From: Sulfurimonas sp. CG01_land_8_20_14_3_00_36_23
GTDB lineage: Bacteria; Campylobacterota; Campylobacteria; Campylobacterales; Sulfurimonadaceae
Direction of reading: 5' to 3'
Assembly (NCBI GenBank): GCA_002781365.1
Contig: PETN01000016.1
Location: forward strand, 62,001 to 126,000
Length of the DNA: 64,000 nt
Positions 34,315-43,220 of this stretch are shown one piece after another; the stretch's first letter is position 1, and the number at the start of each line of letters is the position of its first letter. Position numbers and translations under genes: made by a program. The notes under the pieces were generated by a model. The model saw only the letters and a list, made by a program, of their open reading frames with translations. It was not told the origin of the DNA and made no database searches.

Positions 34315-35235
34315 TTGAGACATTTTTTAACGCTTAAAGATTTTACAAAAGAAGAGATTCTTGAGATTGTAAATCTTGGCATAGAGATTAAAAAAGATTT
34401 AAGAGCTGGTATTTACAAAGAAGAGCTGAAACATCAGACTTTAGCGATGATATTTGAAAAAAGTTCTACAAGGACGAGAGTCAGTTTTGAAACGGGGATG
34501 TTTCAGCTTGGCGGACACGCTCTGTTTCTATCGAACCGTGATATTCACCTTGGTCGTGGGGAACCTATAAAAGATACGGCAAGAGTAATATCGAGTATGT
34601 GCGATATGGTGATGATAAGAACTTTTGAACACTCTATGATAGAGGAGTTTGCATCTTACTCAAAGGTACCAGTTATCAATGGTTTAACAGACTCTTATCA
34701 TCCCGTTCAACTTTTAGCTGATTACATGACGATGCTTGAGTATGGCATTAGTGAAAATGCAACAGTGGCATACGTCGGTGATGGAAACAATATGACACAC
34801 TCTTGGATGATGCTAGCTGCAAAGATTGGCTTTGAGCTTAGAATTGCGACTCCAAAAGGGTATGAGGTCGATGGTGACATTTTAGCCGAGGCTCTTAAAA
34901 TTGCTAAAGGTAGTGGGGCAAAAATCAGTGTGATGAATGACCCAAAAGAGGCGGTGCAAGGCGCAACCATTGTCACAACAGATACATGGGCTTCTATGGG
35001 ACAAGAAGATGAAAAATATACGCGTATCAAAGATTTCCAAGGTTTTATGGTGGATGATTTGATGATGTGTTTAGCTGCAAAAAATGCTAAGTTCTTGCAC
35101 TGTCTTCCTGCATATAGAGAACAAGAGGTGAGTGAGTCCGTACTAGAAGGACATGCAGATATAGTGTTTGATGAAGCACAGAACAGACTTCATGCCCAAA
35201 AAGGTTTGATGGTCTGGCTTAACAGACATAGGTAG
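34315..35235 (+). CDS. argF: Ornithine carbamoyltransferase
   Basis: 306 residues from a TTG preceded by TAGGAAGA. The carbamoyl-phosphate motif is [10 protein letters not shown], with FLHCLPAYR and [11 protein letters not shown] also present. It makes citrulline from ornithine in arginine synthesis. The next gene, a multiheme cytochrome, begins within about 9 bases, an unusual pairing. Confidence 0.96.
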   Translation: MRHFLTLKDFTKEEILEIVNLGIEIKKDLRAGIYKEELKHQTLAMIFEKSSTRTRVSFETGMFQLGGHALFLSNRDIHLGRGEPIKDTARVISSMCDMVMIRTFEHSMIEEFASYSKVPVINGLTDSYHPVQLLADYMTMLEYGISENATVAYVGDGNNMTHSWMMLAAKIGFELRIATPKGYEVDGDILAEALKIAKGSGAKISVMNDPKEAVQGATIVTTDTWASMGQEDEKYTRIKDFQGFMVDDLMMCLAAKNAKFLHCLPAYREQEVSESVLEGHADIVFDEAQNRLHAQKGLMVWLNRHR

Positions 35236-35243
35236 TGGTATTT

Positions 35244-36434
35244 ATGAAAATAGTTTTTACACTTTTATTTGTTTTAGTGAATCTTTTTGGGGCGAAGGTA
35301 GTCGAAGTTGAAGAGAAATATCAAACTTCCGACAAGTGTAAAGCGTGTCATATGCATATCGTCAAAGAGTGGGAAGAGTCTTGGCACTCCAAGTCACATT
35401 ACAAAAATGATGAATACTTCAGAGCAACGACTGACTATGTAAGCAGAAAAACAAGAAGAAGCCTTAGTAGTATTAAGGTTGAGTGTGCGACATGTCATAA
35501 CCCTAGAATATCGGTTACATCTACGGGAATCGATTATGAGATTATGGCTGCAATGAAGTTAGATAAAGGCTCAAAAGTAAATAAAGCCTTAGCAAGTTCA
35601 GCTATTGGTGAGGGTATTAACTGTGTTGTTTGCCACAATGTAGATAAAATTCATGCAGATAGAGATGCGACTGTGAGAGGAATAAACCGTGTTTCTTGGA
35701 CAGATTCAGGTGTTATGAGCGGTCCTTTTAATGATGCTAAATCTCCTTACCATCAAACAAAATATCGTGATTTTATGGATAATAACTCCGAGCAACTCTG
35801 TTTTGTCTGCCATGCAAATGACAGATCAGAGAGTGGGCATGTTTTTATCGATATGCAAAGTGAATATAAAAAGAGTGATAAAAGCTGTGTAGATTGTCAT
35901 ATGGGGCCAAAAAGAGAATCTTTTGCTGCAAGCTTGCCGATTGACAATGGAAAAGTAAAAAAGAGAGATGTGCGAACACATGGTTTTGTGGGTGCGCATA
36001 CAAGCAGCATGTGGAAAGGTGTTTTAAATCTTAGTTTAAAGCAAAGCGGCTCGGATATTGATATAACGATTGCCAATCCTCAACCACATAATATTCCAAG
36101 TGGATTTGGCTCAAGAGAGTTGATTGTAGAACTTATTTACATGAAAGAGACAAAAAATATAGCTACAAAAAACATCTCTTTAACAAGACACTTCCTAAGT
36201 AAAAGAGAGAAACCTACTGTGCCTCATTTAGCTGTGAAATCTTCTAAAGATATGAGTATCCCAGCACAGGGTGAAAAAACAATCAAGGTGCCGAATGAGA
36301 AGGGCGCAACAAGCGTTGAGGTTAAACTTTATTATAGATTAGTCAATGACGAAGTTCGCTCAATTCTTAAGCTTAAAGATGCAATCTGGACAAATAAAAG
36401 TTTTATAACATCCCAGAAGTTAAAGTTAAAATAG
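35244..36434 (+). CDS. Five-heme periplasmic c-type cytochrome
   Basis: 396 residues from the ATG at 35244; a GTG at 35235 overlapping the argF stop is the alternative. After the signal peptide (MKIVFTLLFVLVNLFGA) five CxxCH heme sites follow at about residues 32, 81, 127, 186 and 215 (CKACH, CATCH, CVVCH, CFVCH, CVDCH), all in the first 220 residues. The last ~175 residues have none and look beta-rich. The layout recalls cytochrome c554-like proteins. It is probably an electron carrier or small oxidoreductase in the periplasm; the partner is unknown. A repeat variant lies at 36005. Confidence 0.85.
   Translation: MKIVFTLLFVLVNLFGAKVVEVEEKYQTSDKCKACHMHIVKEWEESWHSKSHYKNDEYFRATTDYVSRKTRRSLSSIKVECATCHNPRISVTSTGIDYEIMAAMKLDKGSKVNKALASSAIGEGINCVVCHNVDKIHADRDATVRGINRVSWTDSGVMSGPFNDAKSPYHQTKYRDFMDNNSEQLCFVCHANDRSESGHVFIDMQSEYKKSDKSCVDCHMGPKRESFAASLPIDNGKVKKRDVRTHGFVGAHTSSMWKGVLNLSLKQSGSDIDITIANPQPHNIPSGFGSRELIVELIYMKETKNIATKNISLTRHFLSKREKPTVPHLAVKSSKDMSIPAQGEKTIKVPNEKGATSVEVKLYYRLVNDEVRSILKLKDAIWTNKSFITSQKLKLK
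36005..36017 (-). repeat. Dispersed 13-bp repeat, 11/13
   Basis: Minus strand reads TTTCCACATGCTG, inside the cytochrome gene, read as M-W-K. Confidence 0.7.
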
Positions 36435-36451
36435 AGCAAGCAGCTCTATTT
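36429..36451. terminator. Bidirectional hairpin between the cytochrome gene and trpS
   Basis: AAATAGAGC and GCTCTATTT form a perfect 9-bp stem with a 5-base loop, beginning at the cytochrome stop codon and ending 8 bases before the trpS stop. Confidence 0.75.
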
Positions 36452-36459
36452 GTCACTCT

Positions 36460-37425
36460 TTAGTACTTTATCCCCGTTACATCTCTTATCTTTTGTATCA
36501 TAGGCAAAGCAACTTCTCTCGCTCTGTTTGCTCCTTGAGAGAGTATTTCTCTCACTTCATCTTGATTTGCTTGGAGGTAGGCTCGTCTCTCTCTATGCTC
36601 TTTAAAAAATTCCCAGATAACATCTGCAAGATAGAGTTTAAAATGTCCGTGACCCTCTCCACCTTTTTTGTATCTCTCTTGAAGTTCTAAGAGCGCATTT
36701 TCATCTAAAAAGAGTTTTGCCATATTGTAAACATTACACCCTAAAAACTCTTTTGGATCTTCAAGTGCTACATTCTCAGTTACAATCTTTTTGATAGTTT
36801 TGAGTTGCTCTTTTTCTTCGCCAAAAATATTAACGGTATTGCCATAACTTTTTGACATCTTTTGTCCATCTATCCCAGGAACTGTGGCAACATGCTCTTC
36901 AATTTTAAACTCTGGAATTTTTAGAATATCTCCATATTGATTGTTAAATTTTATAGCAATATCACGGGCTATTTCCACATGCTGAATTTGATCTTTTCCA
37001 ACGGGGACAATATCTGGAGAAAAGAGCAAAATATCAGCTGCCATAAGAACAGGATAGGAGAAGAGAGAGTGCGTTGTAGATGCACCACGTGCAGTTTTGT
37101 CTTTATAACTATGGGCACGTTCTAACAATCCAGTTGGTGTGAAGGAGGACAAAGCCCAGTAGAGTTCTAAAACCTCTTTTACATCGGATTGAACCCAGAA
37201 TGTTGTCTTAGTTGGGTCTATTCCAAGTGCCAAGAAATCGGTAGCAGCTTGCATTGTAAGTTGGGCTAATCTCTTCCCATCACTTACGCTCGTCATAGCG
37301 TGATAGTTCGCAATAAAAATGAATGTTTCACTTCTATTTTGCGCTTCAACCATCTGTTTAATGGAGCCAAAATAGTTCCCTATATGTAAATCCCCAGAAG
37401 ATTGAATACCTGTTAAAACTCTCAT
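36460..37425 (-). CDS. trpS: Tryptophanyl-tRNA synthetase
   Basis: 321 residues from the ATG at 37425, with AGGACA upstream; the frame stays open to 37476 but this extension is not conserved-looking. The class I signature is LTGIQSSGDLHIGNYFG, and GQKMSKSYGN is the KMSKS loop. It charges tRNA-Trp. The repeat variant at 36972 encodes H-V-E in IQHVEIARD, the conserved substrate-contact segment. Confidence 0.97.
   Translation of the reverse strand: MRVLTGIQSSGDLHIGNYFGSIKQMVEAQNRSETFIFIANYHAMTSVSDGKRLAQLTMQAATDFLALGIDPTKTTFWVQSDVKEVLELYWALSSFTPTGLLERAHSYKDKTARGASTTHSLFSYPVLMAADILLFSPDIVPVGKDQIQHVEIARDIAIKFNNQYGDILKIPEFKIEEHVATVPGIDGQKMSKSYGNTVNIFGEEKEQLKTIKKIVTENVALEDPKEFLGCNVYNMAKLFLDENALLELQERYKKGGEGHGHFKLYLADVIWEFFKEHRERRAYLQANQDEVREILSQGANRAREVALPMIQKIRDVTGIKY
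36972..36984 (+). repeat. Dispersed 13-bp repeat, 11/13
   Basis: TTTCCACATGCTG inside trpS. Confidence 0.7.
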
Positions 37426-37555
37426 AAATAATGTCCTAATTCTTTTTCTTGACATTATAGCAAATGCAGGAGCCATAAATTACCTTTTCAGCTTTGTTCT
37501 GTTATTATTCAACTATATAAAGAGTGCTTAAACACACTTATCTAAAGGATTCATT

Positions 37556-37885
37556 ATGAATGTACAAATTCACGCAAAAGATGTAACACTAAACGACAAT
37601 TTGAGAACGCATATTGAGAGTGCCGTTGATGGATTTAAAAAATATCAACTTGATATTACAACAGTGAATGTAAACGTAGCTGCAGAGAAAAAAGGGGCAT
37701 CTGTAGAGTTTGATATTCATATTGCGCATGCACAGCCAGTAGTTATCAATCAAAGTGATGACTCTTTAGATGCTGCTATAGATTTAGCAATAGAGAGAGC
37801 TTCAAAAGCACTTCGTCGTTTACATGATAAAGTGATTGCAAAAGATGCAACTTCTATTAAAGATTTAGAACCACTAGAAATCTAA
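37556..37885 (+). CDS. hpf: Ribosome hibernation promoting factor, short form
   Basis: 109 residues with AAAGGAT before the ATG. The beta-alpha-beta S30AE/HPF fold is seen in MNVQIHAKDVTLNDNLRTHIESAV and SLDAAIDLAIERASKALRRLHDKV. Short HPF acts with RMF in gamma-proteobacteria; a second, long HPF exists at 51927-52460. The two could compete for the same 30S site or act under different conditions. Confidence 0.88.
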   Translation: MNVQIHAKDVTLNDNLRTHIESAVDGFKKYQLDITTVNVNVAAEKKGASVEFDIHIAHAQPVVINQSDDSLDAAIDLAIERASKALRRLHDKVIAKDATSIKDLEPLEI

Positions 37886-37944
37886 CCCTCTATGCTCTTT
37901 TTTGGGCATAGATACCTCTTCATTCATACTTACAGGAAATCTAC

Positions 37945-38550
37945 TTGAGAATTTTACTTTTACTTTTTATGCTTTTAAATTTAAGTGCGCAGGATGATTA
38001 CTCATTTCGAGTTGCTTATGGAAAAGTGACTAGCAGTGATTTTGGTGAGATACTCTCAGGCAATATCAAAGCACATGAGAAAGATTTACGCGTGCTTGCA
38101 TTGGATGCTGGGTATCTCTTAGAGGAGTCGCTTTTTGCGTTACCAGTTGATTTTTATCTCAAAGCTGGTGTTGCATCTTTTGATGAAAATGGCTTCAAAG
38201 ATGATGTCTATGAAACAACACTCTACTTTAAAGCCTACTGGAATTTTGACTTCTTGCAAAATAGAGTGCGAGTTGGGTTTGGTGAGGGAGTCTCCTACAC
38301 GGACAAACTGCTTTTAACAGAGTATTTAGAAGCACAGTCACAAACCCCAGTCGATAATAACTCTAAAATTCTTAATTATATAGATCTTAGTTTAGATTTT
38401 GATATGGGGAAACTTTTTGGGTATAAACAATTAGAGGGAACCAATCTAGGCTTTGCAATCAAACATCGTTCAGGTATTTATGGATTGATTAATAGTGTGA
38501 GGCGAGGTGGTTCAAATTATAACACTCTCTATATTGAGAGTAAATTTTAA
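37945..38550 (+). CDS. Outer-membrane beta-barrel protein, possibly PagL-like
   Basis: 201 residues from a TTG with AGGAAA upstream. A signal peptide (MRILLLLFMLLNLSAQ) precedes alternating amphipathic strands and a C-terminal aromatic end (LYIESKF). LGFAIKHRSGIYG near residue 172-184 resembles the His-x-Ser active site of PagL-type lipid A deacylases. This is a weak hint; a structural porin-like role is equally possible. It lies 11 bases ahead of hemJ. Confidence 0.6.
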   Translation: MRILLLLFMLLNLSAQDDYSFRVAYGKVTSSDFGEILSGNIKAHEKDLRVLALDAGYLLEESLFALPVDFYLKAGVASFDENGFKDDVYETTLYFKAYWNFDFLQNRVRVGFGEGVSYTDKLLLTEYLEAQSQTPVDNNSKILNYIDLSLDFDMGKLFGYKQLEGTNLGFAIKHRSGIYGLINSVRRGGSNYNTLYIESKF

Positions 38551-38561
38551 AAGGATGCAAC

Positions 38562-38984
38562 ATGTATGATTTTGTTGTTTGGTTTCATATTTTATCTTTC
38601 GTCTCTTGGTTTGCGGTTCTCTTTTACTTGCCAAGACTTTTCGTCTATCATGCAGAAAATGCTGAGAATGAAGGTTTTGTAAAAGTTATAAAAATCATGG
38701 AGTTTAAAATCTTCAAGTATATTGGTGTCCCTGCAATGTGGGCAACAGTTTTAAGTGGCTCGTACTTGGCTTATGAACTTGGGTTGAGTGGCAATGGCTG
38801 GTTACATGCAAAAATATTGTTTGTCTTGATATTGATAGCTTACTTTGTCTCACTTGGAGTACTTAGAAAGAGACTTTTAGAGGGGAGCTGTACGAAGAGT
38901 GGGAAATTCTTTCGTTACTATAACGAAGTACCAACATTGATACTGATGGTCATTGTTGCAATGGTTATTTTTAAACCATTCTAA
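38562..38984 (+). CDS. hemJ: Protoporphyrinogen IX oxidase HemJ
   Basis: 140 residues with four membrane helices. The opening MYDFVVWFHILSFVSWFAVLFYLPRLFVYH, with His9, matches the HemJ (UPF0093) family, and WLHAKILFVLILIAY keeps the conserved His/Lys pair. It oxidises protoporphyrinogen IX with electrons passing to the quinone pool. It ends at the repeat-pair hairpin shared with der. Confidence 0.9.
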   Translation: MYDFVVWFHILSFVSWFAVLFYLPRLFVYHAENAENEGFVKVIKIMEFKIFKYIGVPAMWATVLSGSYLAYELGLSGNGWLHAKILFVLILIAYFVSLGVLRKRLLEGSCTKSGKFFRYYNEVPTLILMVIVAMVIFKPF

Positions 38985-38994
38985 ATCATACTTT

Positions 38995-39007
38995 TAGCAT
39001 GTGGAAA
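38995..39007 (-). repeat. Dispersed 13-bp repeat, 12/13, left arm of a pair
   Basis: Minus strand reads TTTCCACATGCTA, intergenic between convergent hemJ and der. Confidence 0.8.
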
Positions 39008-39023
39008 TAAACTTTCCACATGC
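38997..39023. terminator. Bidirectional hairpin built from two opposed repeats
   Basis: GCATGTGGAAA (38997-39007) and TTTCCACATGC (39013-39023) form a perfect 11-bp stem with a 5-base loop, exactly between the stops of hemJ (+) and der (-). Confidence 0.8.
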
Positions 39024-39025
39024 CA
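39013..39025 (+). repeat. Dispersed 13-bp repeat, exact, right arm of a pair
   Basis: Exact copy, intergenic; right arm of the hairpin. Confidence 0.9.
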
Positions 39026-39033
39026 AACAACTA

Positions 39034-40521
39034 CTACTTATCGCCTCTCGTTTTAGCCTTGAAAAGAACAGGTGTTCCCGTAAAATTAAAAGCTTCTCTT
39101 AGTTTATTTGTAAGATATCTTCTGTATGTAAAGTGTAGCCCTTTAGGTTTATTCATAACGATGGCAATCTTTGGTGGTCTTGTTTCGTATTGCGTTGTAT
39201 AGTAGATACGTATAACCTGACCATGCATACTTGGAAGCTGATGACGTCTTAGTGCTTTTTCCATTACTGCATTGAGCTGAGAGGTTGTGATGCGTTGCGA
39301 GTAGTTTTCATTAATCTCTAAAATCATGTCATGAAGTTTGTTCACTCTTTGATGTGACTTTGCTGAGAGTGTTATGATAGGTGCGTAGGCTAAAAACTTA
39401 AATCTGTCGCGAACCTCTAAAATAATCTTATCATGATCCTCTCTATTTGAGATATCCCACTTGTTTAAAACAATAATACAAGCCAATCTATTGCTATCTA
39501 CAAGACCAGCGATTTTTTCATCTAAGTCTAAAAAAGGCTCACTTGCATCTAAAACAATAAGTGCCATATTAGAGTTTGCCAACATCTCTGTTGTTCGCAT
39601 TAAAGCAAATTTTTCTATACCAATAATCTTACCACGACGACGCAGACCCGCTGTATCTACAAAGGTTAGCTGTTTACCTTTGTACTCAATTGTCTCATCA
39701 ATAGGATCAATCGTAGTTCCAGCAACACTACTTACAACGGAGCGTTCTTCCCCAAGCAGAGCATTTAAAAGAGAGCTCTTTCCAACATTCGTACGACCAA
39801 TAATCGCAATTTTAATGTGGTTCACATCATTTTCGTCAAACTCTTTAATCATATCATTTTGAGCAAAAATGGACTCCTCTTCTACTTCTTCTTCATCCGT
39901 GTAAAAGTAACCGTCATCCTCATCTTCATCATGTGCATATTGTGAGAAGAACTCTTCATCATCGAGCTCTGGTTCTAGCACAGAAATTGCTTCATCTTCC
40001 TCTTCTTCAAGCTCTTCTTCTTTAACAATATCAGAGTCTGGGACTTTTGAAGCTATCCACTCAAGAAGTTCGACTGTGTTCCTGTTGTGTGCTACGGAGA
40101 TACCAAATATGGCATCTGTACCAAACTCATAGAATTCCCAAAGTTTCTCTTTCATCTTGTCATTATCGATTTTGTTGACTACAAGTGCTATGTCTTTACC
40201 CATATTTTGAAGTTCATAAAAGAGTTTTTTGTCTTCATCCTCAGGTAAACCTTTTCCATCCACCATGAAGAGAATAATATCTGCCTTATATGCAGTTTTA
40301 AGGGACATCTCTTTAATCTTGTCAAAGAGCTCACACCCTTGGTCAAGTCCACCAGTATCTAGGAGTTCTACTTGTTTATTGATAATAATAGTATTACGTC
40401 TTTTTATATCTCTTGTTGTTCCTGCAAAGTCTGATGTAATCGCATCTCTCTTTTTTACTAAACGGTTGAAAAGAGAGCTTTTTCCAACATTTGGACGACC
40501 AATAATGGCGATTTTTTTCAT
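39034..40521 (-). CDS. der: GTPase Der (EngA)
   Basis: 495 residues with two tandem G domains: GRPNVGKSSLFNRL at residues 8-21 and GRTNVGKSSLLNALLG in the second, plus a C-terminal KH-like domain ending with FTGTPVLFKAKTRGDK. The linker between the two is long and very acidic (EEELEEEEDEAISVLEPELDD and following), longer than the usual Der linker. It acts in 50S ribosome assembly. AAGGT precedes the ATG. Confidence 0.97.
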   Translation of the reverse strand: MKKIAIIGRPNVGKSSLFNRLVKKRDAITSDFAGTTRDIKRRNTIIINKQVELLDTGGLDQGCELFDKIKEMSLKTAYKADIILFMVDGKGLPEDEDKKLFYELQNMGKDIALVVNKIDNDKMKEKLWEFYEFGTDAIFGISVAHNRNTVELLEWIASKVPDSDIVKEEELEEEEDEAISVLEPELDDEEFFSQYAHDEDEDDGYFYTDEEEVEEESIFAQNDMIKEFDENDVNHIKIAIIGRTNVGKSSLLNALLGEERSVVSSVAGTTIDPIDETIEYKGKQLTFVDTAGLRRRGKIIGIEKFALMRTTEMLANSNMALIVLDASEPFLDLDEKIAGLVDSNRLACIIVLNKWDISNREDHDKIILEVRDRFKFLAYAPIITLSAKSHQRVNKLHDMILEINENYSQRITTSQLNAVMEKALRRHQLPSMHGQVIRIYYTTQYETRPPKIAIVMNKPKGLHFTYRRYLTNKLREAFNFTGTPVLFKAKTRGDK

Positions 40522-40630
40522 TGCTTTACCTTGTGATTTTAAGTAGATGTAGTTTTCAGTAATTAAATAAGAAAATTATATTTTATGTGGAATTATATCG
40601 AAATTAAAAGTGATTGTAAGAGTGTTTAAA

Positions 40631-40654
40631 AAATTCTCTCGTAAGAGAGAATTT
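40631..40654 (-). terminator. Rho-independent terminator after the Lpp20 cluster
   Basis: AAATTCTCTC and GAGAGAATTT form a perfect 10-bp stem with a GTAA loop; on the minus strand a run of six T follows. It overlaps the stop of the last lipoprotein gene. Confidence 0.85.
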
Positions 40655-41060
40655 AGTCTATTACCATCCAGACAAATATATCGCCAGTAAGAGGATTTTT
40701 CCAAGCTTGCTCTATATGGGCAGTGAGTGTTGAGGACGCATCATAACTACTTTGTTGATCAAGGTGAGTGCTTGACCTCTCATTTTCTACAATTTCTTTT
40801 TTATTCATGCTCAGTTGAACTTTTACACCTCGTTGAAGTGTAAGTTCATCAAGAGCACGTGTAATCGCAAGTTTTCTTTGTGTAGATGTCTTTTGATCGT
40901 ATGTTCTGCCGGCAACGCCAACAGCACCACTCTTTCCATCTTGGTTTGGATTCATAATCCAAGAGGGTTCTGCACTCTTATTTGTTGTTGGTGCAGGTTG
41001 AGAATTACAACCCATAAGCAACAGTGAAAAAAGGAGTAGAGAAACAAAGAGAGCTTTCAT
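40653..41060 (-). CDS. Lpp20-cluster lipoprotein (third gene)
   Basis: 135 residues with lipobox LLMGC (Cys18). The segment GVAGRTYDQKTSTQRKLAITRALDEL resembles the LPP20-type fold. Its position matches the gene after lpp20 in the HP1454-HP1457 region of H. pylori (established order; homology here is inference). The ATG overlaps the upstream stop by one base. Role unknown; outer-membrane or flagellar-sheath lipoproteins in relatives. Confidence 0.7.
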   Translation of the reverse strand: MKALFVSLLLFSLLLMGCNSQPAPTTNKSAEPSWIMNPNQDGKSGAVGVAGRTYDQKTSTQRKLAITRALDELTLQRGVKVQLSMNKKEIVENERSSTHLDQQSSYDASSTLTAHIEQAWKNPLTGDIFVWMVID

Positions 41061-41641
41061 TATTCTGTAGGGAACTCTTTATCAAGACTTTCTAAAGCAT
41101 TTTTAGATTGAAATTGTTGCCATAGCGCGTTATCATTTTTGAAACTAGTTTTAACAGCAGCTTTGACTTCACCGTTTACAGTAGCTTCAGGAACTGTAAC
41201 GAGCATATACAATGCACCAGAAGGAGCATTCCAAGCGTCAACACCTTTTGAACCTTCTAAATCTACTTTAGCAATTTGTTTCGATACAGCAGTTGTTACT
41301 TGATCTACTGTCTCTTGGTCAGCAGTACCAGTTGTACGTGTAAAAGTTTCTACTTTATCTTTTACTTGAGATTTGATTTGTTGTGCTAAGTCTGAACGAC
41401 CATTTGCTAAAGCAACTCTTCTCATATGCCCCATTCCAGCAGCACTTTTTGGCGCTATCCCAACACCTGCATAAGCACCTTCAACCATAGGAATACAAGT
41501 CCATGATGGAGCTAAAACATTCTCTTGTTTACAGCGAAAATCTGGTTCTTCTTTCTTTGGCTCTGGTGCAGCGCCACCACACCCCGTAATTGTTACAGCT
41601 ACTAAACTTGCTAGTAGTGCTGATGATAGAGTTTTAATCAT
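41060..41641 (-). CDS. Lpp20-family outer-membrane lipoprotein
   Basis: 193 residues with lipobox TITGC (Cys21) and a strong ribosome site AAAGGAG. The LPP20 domain is seen in SWTCIPMVEGAYAGVGIAPKS, LANGRSDLAQQIKSQVKDK and DAWNAPSGALYMLVTVPE. In Helicobacter, Lpp20 is a surface and flagellar-sheath lipoprotein. In a non-sheathed relative its role is not known. Confidence 0.82.
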   Translation of the reverse strand: MIKTLSSALLASLVAVTITGCGGAAPEPKKEEPDFRCKQENVLAPSWTCIPMVEGAYAGVGIAPKSAAGMGHMRRVALANGRSDLAQQIKSQVKDKVETFTRTTGTADQETVDQVTTAVSKQIAKVDLEGSKGVDAWNAPSGALYMLVTVPEATVNGEVKAAVKTSFKNDNALWQQFQSKNALESLDKEFPTE

Positions 41642-41708
41642 TGAATCTCCTTTTTTTGTAGTTTTAAAAATTATACTATCGTAATCTTAAATCATATTTA
41701 CTAAGGCT

Positions 41709-42689
41709 CTATTTTAGACCTAAAAATTCGAAAAAACCAAGTTTGTTAATGGATGAAATTGCTTGTATTTCTGCCTGTCTTTTTCCGTCTTTATAACTTT
41801 TTCTTGATTTTCCTACAAAGGTGTGTTGTCTAAAAAAGATAGGCTTTTTGTTAACGTTGTATGTGGTATATCTGACTAAACTGCTAGATTGGTTAAAAGA
41901 GTAGTCTTGCGAATCTGTAGTAACAGATGTAATAAGTACTTTTAAAGAGTCTTTGCTTAAAGGTCGAGTAGAAACTTTGAAACCTTCTGCTTCTATCGCA
42001 GCTTTTATCCCTTGTGCAAATTGTACAGAGTTTGCATCGCTGAGTACATTAAAACTAATATTGAGTTTGAACGCGTTAAATTGGGCGCGAAGATTTTTTA
42101 GAAAGATATAGTCATCATGCGCATTGAATGTTGAAACTGCATACTCTTTAAAAGCGGTAAATGAGGCTAAGGTAGGGTATTGTGACATCAATGGTTTTAA
42201 GGCAAAGTATTTTTTTATTGCTATATCTTCACTGATTGTCTCGTACATCTGCTTTATAGTTGTAAATGTGTCGGCTTCCATTCTAGCAACTTGGTTAAAG
42301 AGCTCAAGTCTTGGGATACTTACAAGAATCAGTGTCTCTCCTTTATACTCTTTAGACTTTACTTGAGTCGCACTTCCCATAGAGAGTTTCATGCAGATTT
42401 CTTCATTATGGCTCAAGACTTCAGCACGTGTATTCTCATCTAGTTTACCTAAAATAGGGTGCTCTTTTTTAAACATAGAGTTCAAGTCAGAGAGTATCTC
42501 AGTTCTTAGTGAATTGATTGCAATTTTTTTTGCTTTGTCAACGTCTGCTGAGGATGCAACCGCATAAAAATTATTATAATCTTTTGGTTTTGAAGTATAC
42601 CAACTTGGTTGTGTCTCTGGTTTAGGAGCCGGTGCGGAACAGCCTGCAAAGATTGCAATTATAAATGCAATGAGTATGTTTTTATACAT
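41709..42689 (-). CDS. LPP20-like lipoprotein, long form
   Basis: 326 residues, lipobox FAGCS (Cys16). QPSWYTSKPKDYNNFYAVASSADVDKAKKIAINSLRTEI is an LPP20 repeat; the second half (from about residue 200) has DANSVQFAQGIKAAIEAEGFKVSTRPLS and may be an extra beta-rich domain. It is the first gene of the three-lipoprotein cluster, corresponding in place and length to H. pylori HP1454 (303 residues). Confidence 0.75.
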   Translation of the reverse strand: MYKNILIAFIIAIFAGCSAPAPKPETQPSWYTSKPKDYNNFYAVASSADVDKAKKIAINSLRTEILSDLNSMFKKEHPILGKLDENTRAEVLSHNEEICMKLSMGSATQVKSKEYKGETLILVSIPRLELFNQVARMEADTFTTIKQMYETISEDIAIKKYFALKPLMSQYPTLASFTAFKEYAVSTFNAHDDYIFLKNLRAQFNAFKLNISFNVLSDANSVQFAQGIKAAIEAEGFKVSTRPLSKDSLKVLITSVTTDSQDYSFNQSSSLVRYTTYNVNKKPIFFRQHTFVGKSRKSYKDGKRQAEIQAISSINKLGFFEFLGLK

Positions 42690-42753
42690 AAATATCCTTT
42701 TTTTTTAAAAAGGAAATTTTATCTTAATAGTGGTAAATCTTCTCTTATAATAG

Positions 42754-42759
42754 TATAAT
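42754..42759 (+). promoter_or_regulatory. -10 element with leaderless layout
   Basis: TATAAT ends 6 bases before the ATG at 42766; no ribosome site fits in between. Confidence 0.55.
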
Positions 42760-42765
42760 ACCCAC

Positions 42766-43212
42766 ATGAAATATTACTCCTATGATGACTTTAAAAATGA
42801 TACAAACCAGCTCATAAAACAGGTACAAGCTTTTGAGCCTGACCTTATAATCGGTATTGCAAGAGGTGGACTTACCTTGGCGCACGCTTTAGCTGAGGGC
42901 TTAAATATCAGAGATGTGCAAACTATCAGAACAGAACTCTATGATGAAACATCAAAAAGAGAGAAACTTAAAATTTTTGGGGAGTGTACTTTAGGGAATG
43001 CTAAGAGAGTTTTAATTGTAGATGACATTGCAGACAGCGGTGAAACACTTGAAGCTGTGATGCAATATTTGGCATGTGGATTTGAAAATGTAGAGTTTAA
43101 ATCCTCTACGCTATTTTACAAAAAAACCTCTATTTATGAGCCTCATTTTTGGATCAATGAGGCAGATGATTGGATAGACTTTTTTTGGGAAAGGGATTTT
43201 AAGCTAAACTAA
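42766..43212 (+). CDS. Phosphoribosyltransferase (Gpt/XGPRT-like)
   Basis: 148 residues. The PRPP motif is KRVLIVDDIADSGETL (about residues 81-96) and IIGIARGGLTLAHALAE carries the N-terminal PPi loop. It probably salvages xanthine, guanine or hypoxanthine; the base specificity is not clear. Predicted to be translated from a leaderless mRNA. A repeat with two mismatches (43070) encodes L-A-C-G. It is convergent with the TerB-DnaJ gene. Confidence 0.88.
   Translation: MKYYSYDDFKNDTNQLIKQVQAFEPDLIIGIARGGLTLAHALAEGLNIRDVQTIRTELYDETSKREKLKIFGECTLGNAKRVLIVDDIADSGETLEAVMQYLACGFENVEFKSSTLFYKKTSIYEPHFWINEADDWIDFFWERDFKLN
43070..43082 (-). repeat. Dispersed 13-bp repeat, 11/13
   Basis: Minus strand reads AATCCACATGCCA. 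Confidence 0.65.
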
Positions 43213-43220
43213 AAGAGTGC

